This document shows positions 60,629-64,000 of a DNA stretch of 64,000 nt, piece by piece. This stretch comes from Pseudomonas caspiana. Its GTDB lineage: Bacteria > Pseudomonadota > Gammaproteobacteria > Pseudomonadales > Pseudomonadaceae. Both the position numbers and the translations under genes were made by a program. The DNA is taken from assembly GCF_002158995.1 (NCBI RefSeq), contig NZ_LOHF01000028.1:1-64000 (forward strand), written 5' to 3'. Under the pieces are notes generated by a model that saw only the letters and a program-made list of their open reading frames with translations, was not told where the DNA came from and made no database searches. Position 1 is the first letter of the stretch. Every line of letters starts with the position of its first letter.

Positions 60629-61081
60629 ATGTCTCTCGACTCCCTGCAGATGAGCATCAGCAGCGGCATGGTCGCTTCGTCCCGACAATGGCGGCGGATC
60701 TGCCACAACACGCTGGTGCGCTATGGCGTTTCCGAAGCCTGCGCTGCGCCGCTGCTGATGATTCTGCGTCTGGGCGATGGCGTGAATCAGGTCACGGTGG
60801 CCCACGCTGCGGGTATGGAGAGCCCGACTTTGGTCCGCCTGCTCGACCAACTGTGCAATGCCGACATCGTCTGCCGCACCGAAGACCCGTCGGATCGCCG
60901 GGCCAAATCCCTGAGCCTTACCGAAAATGGCCGGGTGGTGGCGCTGGCCATCGAAGACGAGTTGCTGCGTTTGCGCCGCGAAGTACTTAAAGGCGTGGCC
61001 AAGGAAGACCTCGAAGCGACTTTGCGAGTGTTCAAAGCGTTCAGTGATGCGGCCAACCAAGACAGCGCGGGGTCGCTTTGA
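60629..61081 (+). CDS. MarR-family regulator
   Basis: The 150-residue protein has a winged HTH with VTVAHAAGMESPTLVRLLDQ as the recognition-helix region and the wing in EDPSDRRAKSLSLTENGR, the MarR signature. It begins an efflux operon and probably represses it, released by an aromatic ligand; this is inference. Its TGA overlaps the TTG of the FUSC gene. Confidence 0.87.
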   Translation: MSLDSLQMSISSGMVASSRQWRRICHNTLVRYGVSEACAAPLLMILRLGDGVNQVTVAHAAGMESPTLVRLLDQLCNADIVCRTEDPSDRRAKSLSLTENGRVVALAIEDELLRLRREVLKGVAKEDLEATLRVFKAFSDAANQDSAGSL

Positions 61082-63165
61082 AAGATTTCTTCGCAGGCGT
61101 GCCACCCGCGCGCGACTGGTTCTATGGCGTACGCACGTTCGGCGCTTCAATGCTGGCGTTGTACATCGCGCTGCTCATGGAAATGCCGCGTCCGTACTGG
61201 GCAATGGCAACTGTCTATATCGTCTCCAGCCCGTTCGTGGGGCCGACCAGTTCCAAGGCGCTGTATCGCGCAATCGGTACGCTGACCGGCGCAGCGGCTT
61301 CGGTGTTCATCGTGCCGATGTTCGTGCAAACCCCGTTTCTGCTAGCCGTAGTCATCGCCTTATGGACTGGCACGCTGCTGTTTCTGTCGCTGCATCTGCG
61401 CACCGCCAACAGCTACGCGTTGATGCTGGCCGGTTACACCATGCCGCTGATTTCCTTCCCGGTGGTGGACAACCCGCAAGCGGTGTTCGAGATCGCCGTA
61501 TCCCGGACGGAAGAAATTTTCCTCGGCATCGTCTGTGCCGCCGTCGTCGGCAGCATTTTCTGGCCGCGCCGCCTGGCGCCGGTCATGCAAGGCGCGGCAG
61601 ATAAATGGTTTAGCGATGCCTCGGCCTACAGTGATCGCTTTCTTTCACGCAGTGCCAACGCTGAAGAAGTCGGCACCCTGCGCAGTTCGATGGTGGGCAC
61701 CTTTAACACCCTCGAACTGATGATCGGCCAGTTGCCCCACGAAGGTGCCCGCAAGCAAACGGTGCGCAACGCCAAGGAACTGCGCGGCCGGATGATCCAC
61801 CTCTTGCCGGTAATCGACGCGCTGGATGACGCCTTATGGGCACTGGAGCGCCGGACCCCGGAATTGGTCGCCAACTTTGCCCCGCTGCTGATCGAGACCC
61901 GCGCCTGGCTGGAAAATACCGCCAGCAGCCTGCAGACCGAGCAATGGCAAGCCCTGCATCGCGAGCTTGAACGCCTGCAACCGAGTGAGGCGCAGCTCGA
62001 TGATCGCCATCAACTGCTGTTGTCCAACGCGCTTTATCGCCTGGGCGAGTTCATTGATCTGTGGCAGGACTGCCGCACCTTGCAGCACGCCATCAAGACT
62101 GACGACCAGACGCCGTGGCGCGCCGTGTACCGGCACTGGCGGCTGGCGCGCATTACGCCATTTCTGGATCGCGGGCTGATGCTGTATTCGGTGATGACCT
62201 CGGTGCTGGCGATCATCATTGCTTCGGTGCTGTGGATCCTGCTCGGCTGGACCGATGGCGCTGCCGCCGTGGCATTGGCCGCCGTATCGTGCAGCTTCTT
62301 TGCGGCCATGGACGACCCGGCTCCGCAGATTTACCGGTTCTTCTTCTGGACCATGCTGTCAGTCGTCTTCGCCAGCCTGTACCTGTTCGTGGTGCTGCCC
62401 AACCTGCATGACTTCCCGATGCTGGTGCTGGCCTTCGCGGTGCCGTTTATTTGTGTCGGCACCCTCACCGTGCAGCCACGCTTCTACCTGGGCACCTTGC
62501 TGACCATCGTCAACACCTCGTCCTTTGTCAGCATTCAGAGCGCCTACGACGCGGATTTCCTGAACTTCATCAACTCCAACCTGGCCGGACCGGTGGGCTT
62601 GCTGTTCGCCTTTATCTGGACGCTGATCATGCGGCCGTTCGGCGTCGAGCTGGCAGTCAAGCGCCTGACCCGATTCAGCTGGCGCGACATTGTTGCCCTG
62701 ACCGAACCCGCGACACTGGCTGAGCATCGGGCCATGGGCGCACAGATGCTTGACCGATTGATGCAACAACTGCCGCGACTGACCATCACCGCACAAGACA
62801 CCGGTATCGCCCTTCGCGACCTGCGTGTGGCGCTGAATCTGCTCGATACGCTGGCCTGGTTGCCAAGAGCGCACGCGGGGCAGCAGTTGTTGTTGCGTCA
62901 GGTGGTCGAAGAAGTCGGCAGCCACTTCCAGGCCTGCCTGAAAGCCGGTGAACGTCTGCCAGCGCCCAAAGGTATGTTGATGACCATGGATCGCGCACGC
63001 CGCGCCCTGAACGTTGAACTGCTGGGCGAAGAACCGGCCCGCCTGCATCTGCTGCACGCGTTGAGCGGTCTGCGTCTGGCGCTTTTGCCCGGCGTGGAAG
63101 TCGTCAATGCGGCGGCCGAAACCGAAGCACTACCGCCCCATGGCCTTGACGGAGCGTCCCTATGA
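61078..63165 (+). CDS. FUSC-family transporter (aromatic-acid efflux, AaeB-like)
   Basis: The 695-residue protein has a fusaric-acid-resistance fold: six N-terminal membrane segments, a cytoplasmic coiled-coil domain and six more in the second half. Motifs include PRPYWAMATVYIVSSPFVGP near residue 37. AaeB-type proteins export aromatic carboxylic acids with an HlyD partner. It starts with TTG (overlapping the marR stop as TTGA); an internal ATG at residue 25 would cut the first helix. It runs into the DUF1656 gene with an overlap. Confidence 0.86.
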   Translation: MKDFFAGVPPARDWFYGVRTFGASMLALYIALLMEMPRPYWAMATVYIVSSPFVGPTSSKALYRAIGTLTGAAASVFIVPMFVQTPFLLAVVIALWTGTLLFLSLHLRTANSYALMLAGYTMPLISFPVVDNPQAVFEIAVSRTEEIFLGIVCAAVVGSIFWPRRLAPVMQGAADKWFSDASAYSDRFLSRSANAEEVGTLRSSMVGTFNTLELMIGQLPHEGARKQTVRNAKELRGRMIHLLPVIDALDDALWALERRTPELVANFAPLLIETRAWLENTASSLQTEQWQALHRELERLQPSEAQLDDRHQLLLSNALYRLGEFIDLWQDCRTLQHAIKTDDQTPWRAVYRHWRLARITPFLDRGLMLYSVMTSVLAIIIASVLWILLGWTDGAAAVALAAVSCSFFAAMDDPAPQIYRFFFWTMLSVVFASLYLFVVLPNLHDFPMLVLAFAVPFICVGTLTVQPRFYLGTLLTIVNTSSFVSIQSAYDADFLNFINSNLAGPVGLLFAFIWTLIMRPFGVELAVKRLTRFSWRDIVALTEPATLAEHRAMGAQMLDRLMQQLPRLTITAQDTGIALRDLRVALNLLDTLAWLPRAHAGQQLLLRQVVEEVGSHFQACLKAGERLPAPKGMLMTMDRARRALNVELLGEEPARLHLLHALSGLRLALLPGVEVVNAAAETEALPPHGLDGASL

Positions 63166-63371
63166 TTGGCGATCTGGACATCAGCGGGGTCTTCGTACCC
63201 ACGTTTCTCGCGCTGATGGGCATCACCTATTTACTGTTTCTCGGGGTCCACGCGGTGTTATCGCGCACCCATTTTTACCGTCTGGTCTGGCACCGGGCAT
63301 TGTTCAACGTAGGTCTATACGCTTTGTTGCTCGGCGCCGTGGATACTCTCAGTCGATACCTGATGAAATGA
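63162..63371 (+). CDS. DUF1656 small membrane protein (AaeX-like)
   Basis: The 69-residue protein has two hydrophobic segments and the DUF1656 stretch DISGVFVPTFLALMGITYLL with HRALFNVGLY. It always sits between FUSC and HlyD genes in this type of operon; AaeX in E. coli is the reference. Its start overlaps the FUSC stop and its stop overlaps the next start (ATGA), so the operon is tightly coupled. The role is unknown but probably a helper in efflux. Confidence 0.86.
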   Translation: MIGDLDISGVFVPTFLALMGITYLLFLGVHAVLSRTHFYRLVWHRALFNVGLYALLLGAVDTLSRYLMK

Positions 63372-64000
63372 AAAAACCTCTGCTTACTTTGGGCCGTGTG
63401 GTCCTGACTCTGCTGGTTGTGACCTTCGCGGCCATCGTCGTGTGGCGCATGGTCATGTATTACATGTACGCCCCCTGGACCCGCGACGGGCACATCCGCG
63501 CCGACATCGTGCAGATCGCGCCGGACGTCTCCGGGCTAATCGAAAAAGTCGAAGTCGGTGACAACCAGCTGGTCAGCAAAGGCCAGGTGCTGTTCACCAT
63601 CGACCAGGACCGCTTCCGTCTGGCCTTGCGCCAGGCCAAGGCAACGGTCGCCGAACGTCAGGAAACCTGGGAACAGGCCCGCCGCGAGAATAAGCGTAAC
63701 CGTGGCCTCGGCAATCTGGTGGCCCGCGAGCAACTTGAAGAAAGCCAGTCCCGGGAGGCCCGCGCCCTATCCGCCTTGCAGGAGTCTCAAGTGGCAGTGG
63801 ACGCTGCGCAACTGAACCTGGATCGCTCGGTGATCCGCAGCCCGGTGGACGGCTACCTCAACGACCGCGCGCCCCGCTCCCACGAGTTCGTCACTGCGGG
63901 CCGCCCCGTGTTGTCAGTGGTCGATGGCGCTTCATTCCATATCGATGGCTACTTCGAAGAAACCAAGCTCGACGGCATTCATATCGGGCAAAGCGTGGAC
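63368..64000 (+). CDS. HlyD-family membrane fusion protein (AaeA-like), cut by window end
   Basis: Only the first 211 codons lie in the window. The protein starts MKKPLLTLGRVVLTLLVVTF with an N-terminal membrane anchor, then a biotinyl-lipoyl-like segment (IAPDVSGLIEKVEVGDNQLV), a coiled coil of about residues 90-145 and RSPVDGYLNDRAPRSHEFV, the AaeA/EmrA pattern. It links the FUSC pump to an outer-membrane channel, expected downstream of the window. The ATG overlaps the DUF1656 stop. Confidence 0.85.
   Translation, partial: MKKPLLTLGRVVLTLLVVTFAAIVVWRMVMYYMYAPWTRDGHIRADIVQIAPDVSGLIEKVEVGDNQLVSKGQVLFTIDQDRFRLALRQAKATVAERQETWEQARRENKRNRGLGNLVAREQLEESQSREARALSALQESQVAVDAAQLNLDRSVIRSPVDGYLNDRAPRSHEFVTAGRPVLSVVDGASFHIDGYFEETKLDGIHIGQSVD

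Noticed and set aside
1-64000. tRNA or rRNA genes
   Set aside because: No cloverleaf-like sequence or rRNA-like segment was recognised in the window; this was by eye and not by a covariance search.

Overview
The window looks like a chromosomal segment of a Pseudomonas, most likely of the P. fluorescens group. The signs are a moderately high-GC genome, an OprD-family porin, typical Pseudomonas protein families (Pcs, PACE, AmpC, an aromatic-acid efflux set) and many Pseudomonas-type REP palindromes (arms of the kind GTGGGAGC..GCTTGCTCGCGAT). No transposase, prophage, tRNA, rRNA or CRISPR array was found. The species call is inference; no database was searched.

Region 1 (1-4.6 kb) holds an RhtA-type amino-acid exporter, a small lipoprotein, and a minus-strand pair of a NifS/IscS-like cysteine desulfurase and an M24 aminopeptidase P.

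Region 2 (4.6-24.05 kb) is a Wzx-dependent exopolysaccharide (EPS) operon of 15 genes on the plus strand, ending in a clear rho-independent terminator. It encodes a 2-oxoglutarate oxygenase-like protein, a sugar aminotransferase, a flippase, a Wzb phosphatase, a Wzc tyrosine kinase, a WbqC protein, an RfaH-type antiterminator, five glycosyltransferases, a PslG-like hydrolase, an acyltransferase, a WcaJ-type initiating transferase and a Wza exporter. The roughly 370-nt leader carries a candidate promoter, two GC-rich hairpins and two exact matches to the ops element recognised by RfaH. With RfaH encoded inside the operon, this points to a self-contained antitermination circuit and is the main finding. 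No Wzy polymerase is recognisable.

Region 3 (24.2-31 kb) holds an SsuE-like flavin reductase, a LysE exporter, a SHOCT-like lipoprotein, phosphatidylcholine synthase, and a cobalamin riboswitch followed by a three-gene ABC importer; a GNAT acetyltransferase follows.

Region 4 (31-38 kb) has a DUF979/DUF969 membrane pair, an OprD porin and a divergent LysR regulator (a possible uptake module with a strong dyad between porin and regulator), then a LysR/PACE efflux divergon and a third LysR gene.

Region 5 (38.2-46.5 kb) is a peptide ABC importer (five genes) fused by start/stop overlaps to two M20 metallopeptidases: import followed by hydrolysis.

Region 6 (46.6-54.6 kb) is ordinary housekeeping and accessory content: a carboxymuconolactone decarboxylase-like protein, PhzF, an MFS transporter, RarD, ZapE, a short SulP transporter and a class C beta-lactamase without an adjacent ampR.

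Region 7 (54.8-59.3 kb) is an iron-uptake operon efeU-efeO-efeB plus a second, cupredoxin-less EfeO-like protein, behind a good Fur box.

Region 8 (59.4-64 kb) is a PL7 alginate-lyase-like gene without a signal peptide, a long gap with a palindrome, and a marR-FUSC-DUF1656-HlyD efflux operon cut by the window end.
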